Positions 19,401 through 26,010 of a stretch of 64,000 bases of DNA are shown in pieces; within the stretch, counting starts at the first letter, position 1; each line of letters begins with the position of its first letter. A program made the translations under genes and the position numbers. The stretch spans positions 1-64,000 of the forward strand of contig CAQPBJ010000010.1 in the NCBI GenBank assembly GCA_948852945.1, given 5' to 3'. The DNA is from an uncultured Clostridia bacterium (GTDB lineage: Bacteria > Bacillota > Clostridia > TANB77 > CAG-508). The notes below the pieces were generated by a model. It did no database searches. It was not told where the DNA came from and worked only from the letters and a program-made list of their open reading frames with translations.

Positions 19401-19990
19401 AAAATTTGTACTTTTTCTTCTAACCAATCTTCCGGAAAAGGCGCACTTTGTATAAAATTATAAATTTTTAGAATTATATTTTTTAAATTTTCGTCATCTT
19501 TATATCCACTATAATTTTCTATTAATTTTTGAAATTCTTCATCATTATTTAAATAAATTTCTTCAAATGTTTCTTCTAAGGCATCTTGTTTCAATAGTTC
19601 TAATTCAGTGTTATCAGCAATTCTAAAATTTGAAGATGCTCCTATTTCAAAGAAGTTATTTCTTATTACATCTAAACAAAAAGAATCTATTGTACATATA
19701 CTAGCTTTATTTAGCAATATTATCTGTTTTCTTAATTGTTTATTTAATGGGTCTTTTTCTATTTGATTATATAATGCTGTTAATATTCTTTCTCTCATTT
19801 CTGATGCAGCAGCATTAGTAAAAGTTACTACTAATATTTTGTCTATATCTATTTTGTCGTCTATAATTTTTCTAATTATTCTTTCTACTAATACTGTTGT
19901 TTTTCCACTTCCTGCTGCGGCTGCTACTAATATATTGTTTCCTTTGTCTTGAATTGCACTTAATTGTTCTTTTGTCCAGGTAGTTCCCAT
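16427..19990 (-). CDS. addA: ATP-dependent helicase/nuclease subunit A
   Basis: A 1187-residue UvrD-type helicase with a C-terminal RecB-like nuclease, the AddA half of the AddAB double-strand-break resection enzyme. Walker A is VAAAAGSGKTTVLVERII (about residues 22-39). Further helicase motifs are IAIDEYQDSN (Walker B), MVGDVKQSIYRFRQA, and VVRIMSIHKSKGLEFPIAII with ILYVALTRAKEKLII. The nuclease motif is ALVDYKTDYV near residue 1132, followed by the conserved Gln in YKIQLEIYKKAL. AddA normally follows addB. No addB is next to it: upstream is a DUF3006 gene five bases away. AddB must therefore be encoded elsewhere, or AddA works alone. Confidence 0.93.
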   Translation of the reverse strand: MGTTWTKEQLSAIQDKGNNILVAAAAGSGKTTVLVERIIRKIIDDKIDIDKILVVTFTNAAASEMRERILTALYNQIEKDPLNKQLRKQIILLNKASICTIDSFCLDVIRNNFFEIGASSNFRIADNTELELLKQDALEETFEEIYLNNDEEFQKLIENYSGYKDDENLKNIILKIYNFIQSAPFPEDWLEEKVQIFNSNKEKFSETAWAKILLKNFKDELQNSIQILKTYKRKLEQVPELSKSMLIIADDINQLENLEKSLNNWNTAYEIANNLKFKTWQSDKKVISELKEESKTARDIAKKRINQAIEKTFIYTEEEAMKDMQDMYKSLNKIKEVVFKFIEKFNEKKSEKNIMDFSDIEHNALKILLRKNEKGTYEKTEIAKKYEEKFQEIAIDEYQDSNLVQEYILTSISNDKNIFMVGDVKQSIYRFRQAKPELFLNKYENYGITANDLGQKIQLFKNFRSRKNILDVTNIIFEDIMSKEFGEIEYNETEYLNLGANYEEPEKECDFAGKAELDIIELKEETTDEEKEEEETTEELLEKTEIEAKFVAQKIRDLIDNKYQVYDRKKGYRDIKYKDIVILLRATSNVANIFEKELSNQEIPVFSDQASNYLESIEIKNIISLFKIIDNPYKDIPLVTVMRSIIGDFTDNELIEIRLCKKDGHYYDSIKEALISKKIKQETKEKLKAFTEKIEKWREEEKYLPLNEFIWKIYKETDYYNYVRLMPNGEVRKANLKMLFDRAKEYEKISFKGLFNFIRYLEKIKNNNSDLASAKVIGENENVVRIMSIHKSKGLEFPIAIISRANKKFNQKDLTDTILMHQDIGIGMQYVNYDRQIEYTTAAKEAIKLKIKEESIAEEMRILYVALTRAKEKLIITGVENDLEKSLEQKRELLENYEKENGKINHLLLKKDLSYLGWLELVYLNHKNIEEYMQLNKVLRKDILKEEEKKEEKQIKTIFEDEEELEKISKILNWEYQYKDMTSIQSKMSVTKIKELKNKEISKQEPAETKPKFIEEKKKLTSAEKGTLIHLILQKLDFSKKYTKQEIEKFIENLYEKQIINKLQKESIDSEKIYKIVTSKFFENIQTAKQVYKETPFYTYINTKEIYNTENEENILVQGIIDLYYITKDDEIALVDYKTDYVENEEELIEKYKIQLEIYKKALEEALNKKVKETYIYSIGLNKAIKL

Positions 19991-19994
19991 CTTT

Positions 19995-20213
19995 TTATCC
20001 TTTCATTAATTTTTTCATTAAATCATCAATTTCTTTTTTTCTTTTTTCTGTATCTTTTTTGTCTATCTCAAATCTATTGCCTTGTAAAATTACACTGTCT
20101 CCTTCTTTTATTTCTTTTGGAAAGCTTGTTTTCTCGAATTCTTCCATTTTCTTTGTTTCTTGATTTTCACAAATTACTATATTTTTTTCTATTCTATCTA
20201 CTATATATTTCAT
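19995..20213 (-). CDS. DUF3006-family small protein
   Basis: A 72-residue protein with the DUF3006 pattern: YIVDRIEKNIVICENQETKK, then FPKEIKEGDSVILQGNRFEI and a charged helical tail. This is a small beta-barrel-like family of unknown role, often found beside DNA-uptake or metallo-hydrolase genes in Firmicutes. It starts after an AAGGAG box and ends five bases before addA, so it is the first gene of a two-gene unit with addA. Confidence 0.75.
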   Translation of the reverse strand: MKYIVDRIEKNIVICENQETKKMEEFEKTSFPKEIKEGDSVILQGNRFEIDKKDTEKRKKEIDDLMKKLMKG

Positions 20214-20234
20214 TTTCTCTCCTTATTATTTGTT

Positions 20235-20263
20235 ATTATAGCAGTTTCTTTTCTCTATAACAA
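20235..20263 (-). promoter_or_regulatory. Promoter of the DUF3006-addA unit
   Basis: Minus strand TTGTTA (20258-20263) and TATAAT (20235-20240), 17-base spacer, immediately upstream of the AAGGAG box. Confidence 0.65.
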
Positions 20264-20281
20264 CTATAAACTTATTCCGAT

Positions 20282-20323
20282 AGCAAAAACGCAGGAGGTC
20301 CCGGCATTGCCGGGATCTCCTGC
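20282..20323 (-). terminator. GC-rich terminator of the HNH gene
   Basis: Minus strand stem GCAGGAGATCCCGGCA with its complement, followed by GTTTTTGC. It is far more GC-rich than other terminators in the window, matching the foreign character of the HNH gene. Confidence 0.85.
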
Positions 20324-20332
20324 TGATACGCA

Positions 20333-21001
20333 TTACTTCAATACAATAACGTTCTCCAGTATGATGACTGGAACCTCCACAAACTGCATCGTTTTTGCTA
20401 CAGCATATGCTGTTTCCCCATCTATTAATATCAGGTTTGATGAGAGAATTAGCGGTCTAGGAAGTTTTTGGGTCTTTTGTGCAAAGTCAAGCATTTTCAG
20501 GTATTTATCGCTTCCTTCAGGCGTGACTTTACTGGCTTTTTCGACATATTCTAGTTTCAACATCTGAATCCATTTTCTAGGCATGTCGAATCCTTTTTTT
20601 ACAAGGTACGGATTCCTTTTTTTGCGTTTTTTCCGGTTGACTGCATCGTGGTAGTACTTCTTCTTTTCTTCACGAGTTTTTAAGCTGTTCCATATCTTGA
20701 ATTCGTACTGATTCATGTTTGATTTGTTACTATTGCAAGTTCCACAAGCTGGTGCAAGATTGTTTGTAATTGTCACTCCTCCAAAATCGGAAGGAAACAT
20801 GTGATCAATTGTTATCTTATTCGCACTCACCTTTTTTTTGCAATAATAGCACTTAGTACGTCCTCTTAGCTGATATGCAAGCTCAATCATGATTTTTTCG
20901 AAATTGAAGTCTCCTTTCAGTTCCAAAACGCCGTCCCTTATCCGAGCGAAACTGTATTCGTTTAGCTTGCGCTCATACTTTTTTGGTAATTCAACAAGCA
21001 T
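20333..21001 (-). CDS. HNH endonuclease-like protein with ParB-like C-terminal stretch, probably acquired
   Basis: A 222-residue protein. The central HNH/zinc module has CYYCKKKVSANKITIDHMFP (two Cys of the first knuckle, then the DH of the HNH motif), then GGVTITNNLAPACGTCNSNK with the second Cys pair. The C-terminal 35 residues (LILIDGETAYAVAKTMQFVE, then VPVIILE) resemble the substrate-recognition strand-helix of ParB/sulfiredoxin-like folds. Start at 21001 after GGAGGTG; an upstream in-frame start would overlap that box. Base and codon use are richer in G and C than the neighbours, and it has its own promoter and GC-rich terminator. Arg20 and Arg123 are in-frame CGG codons, otherwise not used in native genes here. 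HNH proteins of this kind are nicking or restriction nucleases, often of mobile elements. Confidence 0.85.
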   Translation of the reverse strand: MLVELPKKYERKLNEYSFARIRDGVLELKGDFNFEKIMIELAYQLRGRTKCYYCKKKVSANKITIDHMFPSDFGGVTITNNLAPACGTCNSNKSNMNQYEFKIWNSLKTREEKKKYYHDAVNRKKRKKRNPYLVKKGFDMPRKWIQMLKLEYVEKASKVTPEGSDKYLKMLDFAQKTQKLPRPLILSSNLILIDGETAYAVAKTMQFVEVPVIILENVIVLK

Positions 21002-21099
21002 TTGAACACCTCCATAAGTTTGTGCTGTTAACGGGTTGCTAGTCATATACTAACACGATTTTTTTTGAAAATCAAGTTAGCTTTTAAATTTAATATAAT

Positions 21100-21128
21100 T
21101 TGATTTTTAATCTATCTTATAATATAAT
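21100..21128 (+). promoter_or_regulatory. Promoter of the PAP2 phosphatase gene
   Basis: TTGATT (21100-21105) and TATAAT (21123-21128), 17-base spacer, followed by a TAAGGAG ribosome site. Confidence 0.7.
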
Positions 21129-21157
21129 TTTTTTATTCAATATTAAGGAGTTTTATT

Positions 21158-21700
21158 ATGGTTCTTTTTGATTTACCAGTTTATCAATTTTTTATATCTT
21201 TTTTTACAATTAGTCCTTTTATGGTTAATGTAATGAAGTTTTTTACTTCTTTTGGTTCTACTATTTTTATTGTATGTGGAATTTTATCAGTTGTAATTTT
21301 ATTTAAAGATAAAAAATATTTTTGGAATTTTGCTATTGCTAATGGTATTGGTGTAGTTTTAAATAATGTTATTAAGCTTATTGTTAGACGTCCTCGTCCT
21401 TCTGTTACTATGCCTTTTTCTTATGAAAAAAGTTTTAGTTTTCCTAGTGGTCATACTATGATGTCTACTATTTTCTATGGATTAATTATTTATTATGTTT
21501 ATAAAAATATTAAGAATGAAAAGCTTAAATATTTTTTAGTTTCTATTCTTTCCTTAATTGTCGTTATGATTGGTATTAGTAGAATTTACTTAGGTGTTCA
21601 CTATGCTACTGATGTTTTAGCTGCTTACATTTTAGGAATTGTCTACTTAGTTGCATACATCAAGATATCCAACAAATTATGGAATAAGAAACATAACTAA
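21158..21700 (+). CDS. PAP2-family membrane phosphatase
   Basis: A 180-residue integral membrane protein with the three PAP2 motifs: KLIVRRPRP (motif 1), FPSGHTMMS (motif 2, catalytic His) and SRIYLGVHYATDV (motif 3, nucleophile His). Five to six membrane helices surround them. Relatives dephosphorylate undecaprenyl pyrophosphate (bacitracin resistance) or phosphatidylglycerol phosphate on the outer face of the membrane; which substrate applies is not clear. It stands alone, divergent from the HNH gene and convergent with the SpoIIQ-like gene, with repeat element B between the two 3' ends. Confidence 0.93.
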   Translation: MVLFDLPVYQFFISFFTISPFMVNVMKFFTSFGSTIFIVCGILSVVILFKDKKYFWNFAIANGIGVVLNNVIKLIVRRPRPSVTMPFSYEKSFSFPSGHTMMSTIFYGLIIYYVYKNIKNEKLKYFLVSILSLIVVMIGISRIYLGVHYATDVLAAYILGIVYLVAYIKISNKLWNKKHN

Positions 21701-21705
21701 TATAT

Positions 21706-21860
21706 AAAAAAGTTATTATTAATGTTTTTAAAAGTTTGGGTGTCGCAGCCTTTTAAACGAATTTCATTCGTAGGCTGCTTCAATCGCATTCCACACTCTT
21801 TTCAAGAGTGTTCCATTTGTTCGCTCCGCACTTTTAAAACCCATTAATAATAACTTTTTT
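21706..21860 (-). repeat. Structured intergenic element, copy B
   Basis: Arms AAAAAAGTTATTATTAATG... and the complement at each end; this sequence is unique to the locus. Read on the minus strand, the core is GCGGAGCGAACAAATGGA, a hairpin (ACACTCTT/AAGAGTGT), ATGCGATTGAAGCAGCC, a hairpin (ACGAAT/ATTCGT), then GGCTGCGACACCCAAA. Compared with the other copies both internal stems have changed on both sides (CAGCC/GGCTG). It lies between the convergent PAP2 and SpoIIQ-like genes and probably serves as their shared terminator. Confidence 0.8.
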
Positions 21861-21871
21861 ATTTTATTTTT

Positions 21872-22627
21872 TTACTTATTCCAATAAATTGTTGGATTAA
21901 CTTTTTCACCATCTTTTGTCATTTCGAAATGTAAGTGAGCTCCTTCGGCAATCTCAAAACTTGCATTTTCTCCTACTGACGCAATAGTCTTTCCTTTTTC
22001 AACAACTTGTCCTTCTTGAACAAATTCAGCAGTCTGAAGATTTGAATATACTGTTTTAAATCCATCTTCATGTGCTAAAATAATAGTTAATCCATAACGT
22101 GGATCATTTTTTATAGATTCTACTGTGCCATCTTCTGCAGCTATTACTGGAGTTCCTTTTTCAGCCTTTATATCAACACCTAAATGAACAGTCCATTCTT
22201 CAAGAGTTTCAGAGTATATTAAATTCGATTCTGAATAGTCCTTGTAAATTTCCCCTTCTAGTGGCACTACAAATTTCAATTCTTTTTTTACAGGTTCAGA
22301 TATTTTTTCTTCAGCTATTACATTACTATTAGTTGTGTTTGTAACTGTTTTCATTGATGTATTGATTGCTATTTTTTCAGTTTCATTTACTTGATTTGCC
22401 TCTGTTACTTCTGTTATGTTTTTATCATCAGATTGACTTACTAAGCTTGCATCAAATGAATTTATCGACTCTAGTTCTGATATTTTTTGTTTAGCCTCTT
22501 GTTTAGTTTTATAGCCTGATAGCGTAAATATTAAGATTAGCAAGACTGCTAAGCTACATACTCCTGCTATATACAATATTTTTTTCTTCTCTAATTCGCT
22601 TTTCGCATATCTTTTTCCTCTACTCAT
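21872..22627 (-). CDS. spoIIQ: SpoIIQ-like LytM/M23 endopeptidase of the engulfment complex
   Basis: A 251-residue protein with one N-terminal membrane helix (YIAGVCSLAVLLILIFTLSG), a linker and a C-terminal M23/LytM domain (about residues 120-250). The zinc ligands are present: VHLGVDIKAEKGTPV (HxxxD) and GAHLHFEMTKDG (HxH). In sporulating bacteria SpoIIQ is made in the forespore and spans to mother-cell SpoIIIAH during engulfment; clostridial SpoIIQ keeps the zinc site, as here. The call as SpoIIQ rather than a generic M23 peptidase rests on its position right after spoIID, the usual order. It ends 11 bases from repeat element B. Confidence 0.82.
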   Translation of the reverse strand: MSRGKRYAKSELEKKKILYIAGVCSLAVLLILIFTLSGYKTKQEAKQKISELESINSFDASLVSQSDDKNITEVTEANQVNETEKIAINTSMKTVTNTTNSNVIAEEKISEPVKKELKFVVPLEGEIYKDYSESNLIYSETLEEWTVHLGVDIKAEKGTPVIAAEDGTVESIKNDPRYGLTIILAHEDGFKTVYSNLQTAEFVQEGQVVEKGKTIASVGENASFEIAEGAHLHFEMTKDGEKVNPTIYWNK

Positions 22628-22704
22628 ACTGTTTCCTCCTATAAATTCTTTATTACAAGTATTTCCACTTTTTTAATAAATATACGAGAAGAGTCTTTAA
22701 TTAT

Positions 22705-23722
22705 TTATTTTATATTTTTTATTTCTACTCCTTTATAAAAATGCTGTATTATCTCTTTATAATTTTTACCTTGTTTTGCTAAAGTATTACTACCTGTTTG
22801 ACTCATTCCTACTCCATGCCCATAACCTAATACACTAAATTTTACTGTATTATCTATAATTTCAAATGTAAAATTTGATGATTTTAATTCAAAAATTTTT
22901 CTTGCTTCTACTCCAGCTATATTTTTATTTCCTATTTTTAATGTTTTAATTCTTCCTCCTTCTGTATATTCTAAAATTTCTATACAGTTTGCTTCTTGCC
23001 AATTAATTTGAAAATCTGGATATGCTGTTTTCATTTTTTCTATTATTTGATTTTTAGTATATTCTACTGAAGAATAAAACTGACTATATTCATCTTCCCC
23101 GAACTGTCTCTACTGCTTGCAAATAAGGATACCCACTTCCTCCCCATACATTAATTGGTAATTCTGTTTTTCCTCCACTATTTGAATGAAAAAAGGCATC
23201 TATTGGCTTTCCTTCGTAGGTTATTATGTCTCCAGCTGATGCATATACTGCTTCTCTTAGCTTATTCCATTTTTCTTCTTGATTTGAATCCCATCTTTCA
23301 AATCTTTTTTCTTTTGATACCCATGCTTGGCAGCAATTTGAATCATCACATATATCATTTTCAGCATGCTTTTTACCATTTTCAATTTGATATAAGGTAT
23401 ATGTTCTTGCGACCGTTGCTTGAGCTTTTAGTGCTTCTAATTCATAGTCTACAGGCATTTCAGCTGCAACTACATTTACTAAGTATTCGTCTAATTCAAC
23501 ATTTTCTGATTTATTTTCTTGCTTATGTAACAAATTTATTGTTCTGTATTTGACATTATAGTCTATCTCTTCTTTTTTTACTTCTATGTTAATTTGCTCT
23601 GCTTTATTTTCAATTATAAATTTTTGTGTAAGCATTAATGGCAGAACTATTATAGCTACTATTATCAATACACAAAATATTAATATGTAACTTTTTAATA
23701 TTTTCATTATTATATTTTTCAC
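22705..23722 (-). CDS. spoIID: Stage II sporulation protein D, read through a +1 shift at CGG
   Basis: SpoIID is the lytic transglycosylase that, with SpoIIP, drives engulfment. The first part has an N-terminal membrane anchor and YLVNVVAAEMPVDYELEALK, ATVARTYTLYQIENGK and DAFFHSNSGGKTELPINVWG. It then meets an in-frame CGG at 23099-23101 (codon 208) and would stop two codons later. Skipping the C gives VETV-GEDEYSQFYSSVEYT and the frame stays open to 22705 through GYGHGVGMSQTGSNTLAKQG, the conserved SpoIID end. The joined 338 residues match the usual family length. The GTG start at 23722 overlaps the sigF stop codon (TTGTGA), so it is translationally coupled to the spoIIA operon; an ATG five codons on is also possible. 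Confidence 0.88.
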
Positions 23723-24438
23723 AATCTCTCTTTTATATTCTCCCTCATTTTTAGTAAAATATTTTTTTCTATTCTGGAAATTTGTACTTGACTAGTATTT
23801 AATTTTTGTGCAATTTCACTTTGAGTTTTTCCATAAAAATATCTTAAAATTATTATTTGTTTTTCTTTTTCATTTAGCTTTTTTATTTCATCTTTTAAAA
23901 TAATATTTCTTATAGTTTCATTTTCATGACTTTCTACTTTTATTTGTTTTATTGTACTTGTATCTTTTTCTCCTTCTTCATTTTCATCTTCAATTGATTT
24001 AATTGCTTTGTCTGATTCCATTGCTAATATTATATTTTCTTTCGTTTCTTTTAATTCTTTTTCGATAGCTTCTATTGATAGTTCTTTTCCTATTTTTTCA
24101 TATTCTTTTTCTAACATCTTTATTTTTGTATTTAGTTCTTTTAAACTACGGCTTACTTTTACTGTTCCATCGTCTCTTAAAAATCTTTTTATTTCTCCAA
24201 TTATATAAGGAACTGCAAATGTTGATAATTGTACATTATAATTTTTGTCAAATCTTTTTATTGATTTTATAAAGCCCATTGCACCTATTTGAAACAAATC
24301 CTCTGTTTCGTATTTATTATTTTGAAATCTTTTTACTATACTCCATATTAATCTTTCATTTTTTTCTACAATTCTATTAAACTTTTCTTCATCTCCATTT
24401 TGTGCTTCCAAGATTTCTTGAATTGTAGTTTCACACAA
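23719..24438 (-). CDS. sigF: Forespore sigma factor F
   Basis: A 239-residue sigma-70 family factor of the sporulation SigF/G type. Region 2 holds LFQIGAMGFIKSIKRFD and LSTFAVPYIIGEIKRFLRDD. Region 4 holds LNEKEKQIIILRYFYGKTQS and IAQKLNTSQVQISRIEKNIL. It follows spoIIAB by 12 bases and spoIID overlaps its stop codon. SigF directs the first forespore-specific genes and is held by SpoIIAB until SpoIIAA releases it. The start is a GTG with AAGGAG ten bases upstream. Identification as SigF rather than SigG or SigB comes from the spoIIAA-spoIIAB-sigF order. Confidence 0.95.
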   Translation of the reverse strand: MCETTIQEILEAQNGDEEKFNRIVEKNERLIWSIVKRFQNNKYETEDLFQIGAMGFIKSIKRFDKNYNVQLSTFAVPYIIGEIKRFLRDDGTVKVSRSLKELNTKIKMLEKEYEKIGKELSIEAIEKELKETKENIILAMESDKAIKSIEDENEEGEKDTSTIKQIKVESHENETIRNIILKDEIKKLNEKEKQIIILRYFYGKTQSEIAQKLNTSQVQISRIEKNILLKMRENIKERL

Positions 24439-24450
24439 AATTTTATCTCC

Positions 24451-24903
24451 TTATTCTTCTAATAAATTTTCTTCTTTCGAAATTACTTTTTTCATTGTTA
24501 TCTTGGTTCCAAGCCCGACTATAGATTCAACTTTTAGCTCATCCATAAAGTTTTCTACTATTGTAAATCCCATACCTGATCTTTCAAGCTCTGCCTTAGA
24601 AGTATATAATGGCTTCCTAGCCATTTCTATATCTTCAATTCCTTTTCCTGTGTCCGAAATCTCTATTGTAATTGTATTATCTTTTATATAACTATGTATT
24701 TTTATGATTTCATCACTAGTATCATATGCATGGATAATTGAATTTGTAACTATTTCTGATACTGCTGTTTTTATATCTGATATTTCTTCAATATTTGGAT
24801 CTAATTGTGCTGCAAAAGCCGCAATAGTTATTCTTGCGAATGATTCATTACTAGATTTGCTTAAAAACTCTAGCTTCATTTCGTTATCATACGATTTTTT
24901 CAT
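24451..24903 (-). CDS. spoIIAB: Anti-sigma F factor / serine kinase SpoIIAB
   Basis: A 150-residue GHKL-ATPase kinase. The N box is [14 protein letters not shown], the G1 box is [12 protein letters not shown], the G2 region is [15 protein letters not shown] and the end reads [10 protein letters not shown]. SpoIIAB binds and inactivates SigF in the predivisional cell and phosphorylates SpoIIAA. Its start overlaps the end of spoIIAA by 17 bases and it has a GGAGG box nine bases upstream, so the chosen ATG is good. Confidence 0.95.
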   Translation of the reverse strand: MKKSYDNEMKLEFLSKSSNESFARITIAAFAAQLDPNIEEISDIKTAVSEIVTNSIIHAYDTSDEIIKIHSYIKDNTITIEISDTGKGIEDIEMARKPLYTSKAELERSGMGFTIVENFMDELKVESIVGLGTKITMKKVISKEENLLEE

Positions 24904-25222
24904 TTTCTTTTTCCTCCTCTATAATTGGTATTATCTTTAATACTCCTGTCATTTCAAATATTTTTTTTATGTTTTCTTTTACATTTCTCATTTCCAATTT
25001 TGCACCAATCATAGATGCTATTTTATATCTACCTATTACCATTCCTATTCCCGCACTATCCATAAATACGACGTTATTAAAATCAAGTATAACTCTTTTA
25101 GGATTACGTCTTTGAATTTCATAATCTGCTTCCCTCCTTAAATTTCCAGCCATATGATGGTCAATTTCTTCTTCAATCTTCAATGTTAATATTTTTTCCT
25201 GTTCATCAAAATTTATTCTCAT
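24887..25222 (-). CDS. spoIIAA: Anti-anti-sigma factor SpoIIAA
   Basis: A 111-residue STAS-domain protein. The phosphorylatable serine lies in [17 protein letters not shown], preceded by [18 protein letters not shown] and followed by [18 protein letters not shown], all typical. When dephosphorylated by SpoIIE it takes SpoIIAB away from SigF. The start at 25222 follows AAGGAG; the frame is open further upstream but that stretch is non-coding in composition. It heads the operon spoIIAA-spoIIAB-sigF-spoIID, with a probable SigH promoter upstream. Confidence 0.95.
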   Translation of the reverse strand: MRINFDEQEKILTLKIEEEIDHHMAGNLRREADYEIQRRNPKRVILDFNNVVFMDSAGIGMVIGRYKIASMIGAKLEMRNVKENIKKIFEMTGVLKIIPIIEEEKENEKIV

Positions 25223-25254
25223 CTTTTCTCCTTGTAATTTTTTTCTATATTTAT

Positions 25255-25282
25255 ATTCGATTTTTAGGACAAGTTTTCCTTT
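25255..25282 (-). promoter_or_regulatory. Probable SigH promoter of the spoIIA operon
   Basis: Minus strand AAAGGAAAA (25274-25282) and ATCGAAT (25255-25261) spaced by 12 bases. They match the SigH pattern (AGGAWWW, then GAAT) known for spoIIA promoters. The site lies about 35 bases before the SpoIIAA start. Inference from motif and context only. Confidence 0.6.
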
Positions 25283-25371
25283 GGCGAAATTTGGGAGATT
25301 TTTGCCATTTTTCGACACCATTTTTTGACAAAAAATATATAAAAATTTTTGTATAATTTGTTTATATTCGA

Positions 25372-25400
25372 TTGACGTACGCAAAAACGTATGTTACAAT
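25372..25400 (+). promoter_or_regulatory. Promoter/operator of the toxin-antitoxin pair
   Basis: TTGACG (25372-25377) and TACAAT (25395-25400), 17-base spacer. The spacer carries an imperfect inverted repeat (ACGTAC ... GTATGT), a plausible operator for autoregulation by the antitoxin. Confidence 0.65.
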
Positions 25401-25422
25401 TAGTTTGTAAGGAGGGTTTGCT

Positions 25423-25671
25423 ATGACAAACGTAAATATTACAAATTTTAGAAAAGATATATATGAATTATTAGAACAAACTATTAAATATAATGAACCT
25501 TTACATATTTCTACTAAAAATGGAAATGCTATTGTTCTTTCTGAAGAAGATTACAACAATTTGATTGAAACCCTTTATGTTTCATCAATTCCTGAATTAA
25601 AAAAAGATGTTGTTGAAGGTTTAAAAGAAGATATAAAAGATTGCGTTGATGAAGATGAGGTGAAATGGTAG
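25423..25671 (+). CDS. Phd/YefM-type antitoxin
   Basis: An 82-residue antitoxin. The N-terminal DNA-binding part has NITNFRKDIYELLEQTIKYN and LHISTKNGNAIVLSEEDYNN, the Phd/YefM pattern. The acidic C-terminal tail (DIKDCVDEDEVKW) would neutralise the toxin. An AAGGAGGG ribosome site precedes it. It is followed directly by a YoeB-like toxin. Antitoxins of this type bind their own promoter, here with an inverted repeat in the spacer. Confidence 0.88.
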   Translation: MTNVNITNFRKDIYELLEQTIKYNEPLHISTKNGNAIVLSEEDYNNLIETLYVSSIPELKKDVVEGLKEDIKDCVDEDEVKW

Positions 25672-25672
25672 A

Positions 25673-25939
25673 TTGTATAAAATCGTTTATAGAAAACAGG
25701 TATTAAAAGATATTCCAAAATTAAAATCGGTTGGATTAAGTGATAAAGCTAAAAATTTAATTGATATTTTAAAAGTAGATCCTTTTAAAAATCCACCACC
25801 TTATGAAAAACTTGTTGGCGATTTGCAAGGTGCTTATTCTCGAAGAATTAATATTCAGCATAGATTAATCTACCAGATATATGAAGAAGAGAAAATAATT
25901 AAAATAATTAGTGTATGGTCACATTACGAAAATTCTTAG
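25673..25939 (+). CDS. YoeB/RelE-superfamily mRNA interferase toxin
   Basis: An 88-residue toxin of the Txe/YoeB type (YKIVYRKQVLKDIPKLKSVG, then PPPYEKLVGDLQGAYSRRIN, then HRLIYQIYEEEKIIKIISVW and SHYE). The RRIN-x-HRLIY and terminal SHYE segments hold the usual catalytic Arg/His region. YoeB-family toxins cut mRNA in the ribosomal A site. The start appears to be TTG, one base after the antitoxin stop codon; a TGA lies four codons further upstream in frame, so no other usual start is available. Confidence 0.87.
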   Translation: MYKIVYRKQVLKDIPKLKSVGLSDKAKNLIDILKVDPFKNPPPYEKLVGDLQGAYSRRINIQHRLIYQIYEEEKIIKIISVWSHYENS

Positions 25940-25962
25940 ATACATTATTTTTCTTAATTAAT

Positions 25963-26010
25963 AAAAAAACTGGTCAGTGGTGAAATCTCCATTGACCAGT
26001 TTTTATTTTT
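25963..26010. terminator. Bidirectional terminator between toxin gene and valS
   Basis: Stem ACTGGTCAGTGG (25969-25980) and CCATTGACCAGT (25989-26000), with an A-run on the left and a T-run on the right, serving both convergent genes. Confidence 0.85.

Noticed and set aside
25325..25357. A second promoter (TTGACA ... TATAAT) upstream of the antitoxin gene
   Set aside because: The boxes are 21 bases apart, too far for a normal promoter; the pair at 25372-25400 with a 17-base spacer is better placed.
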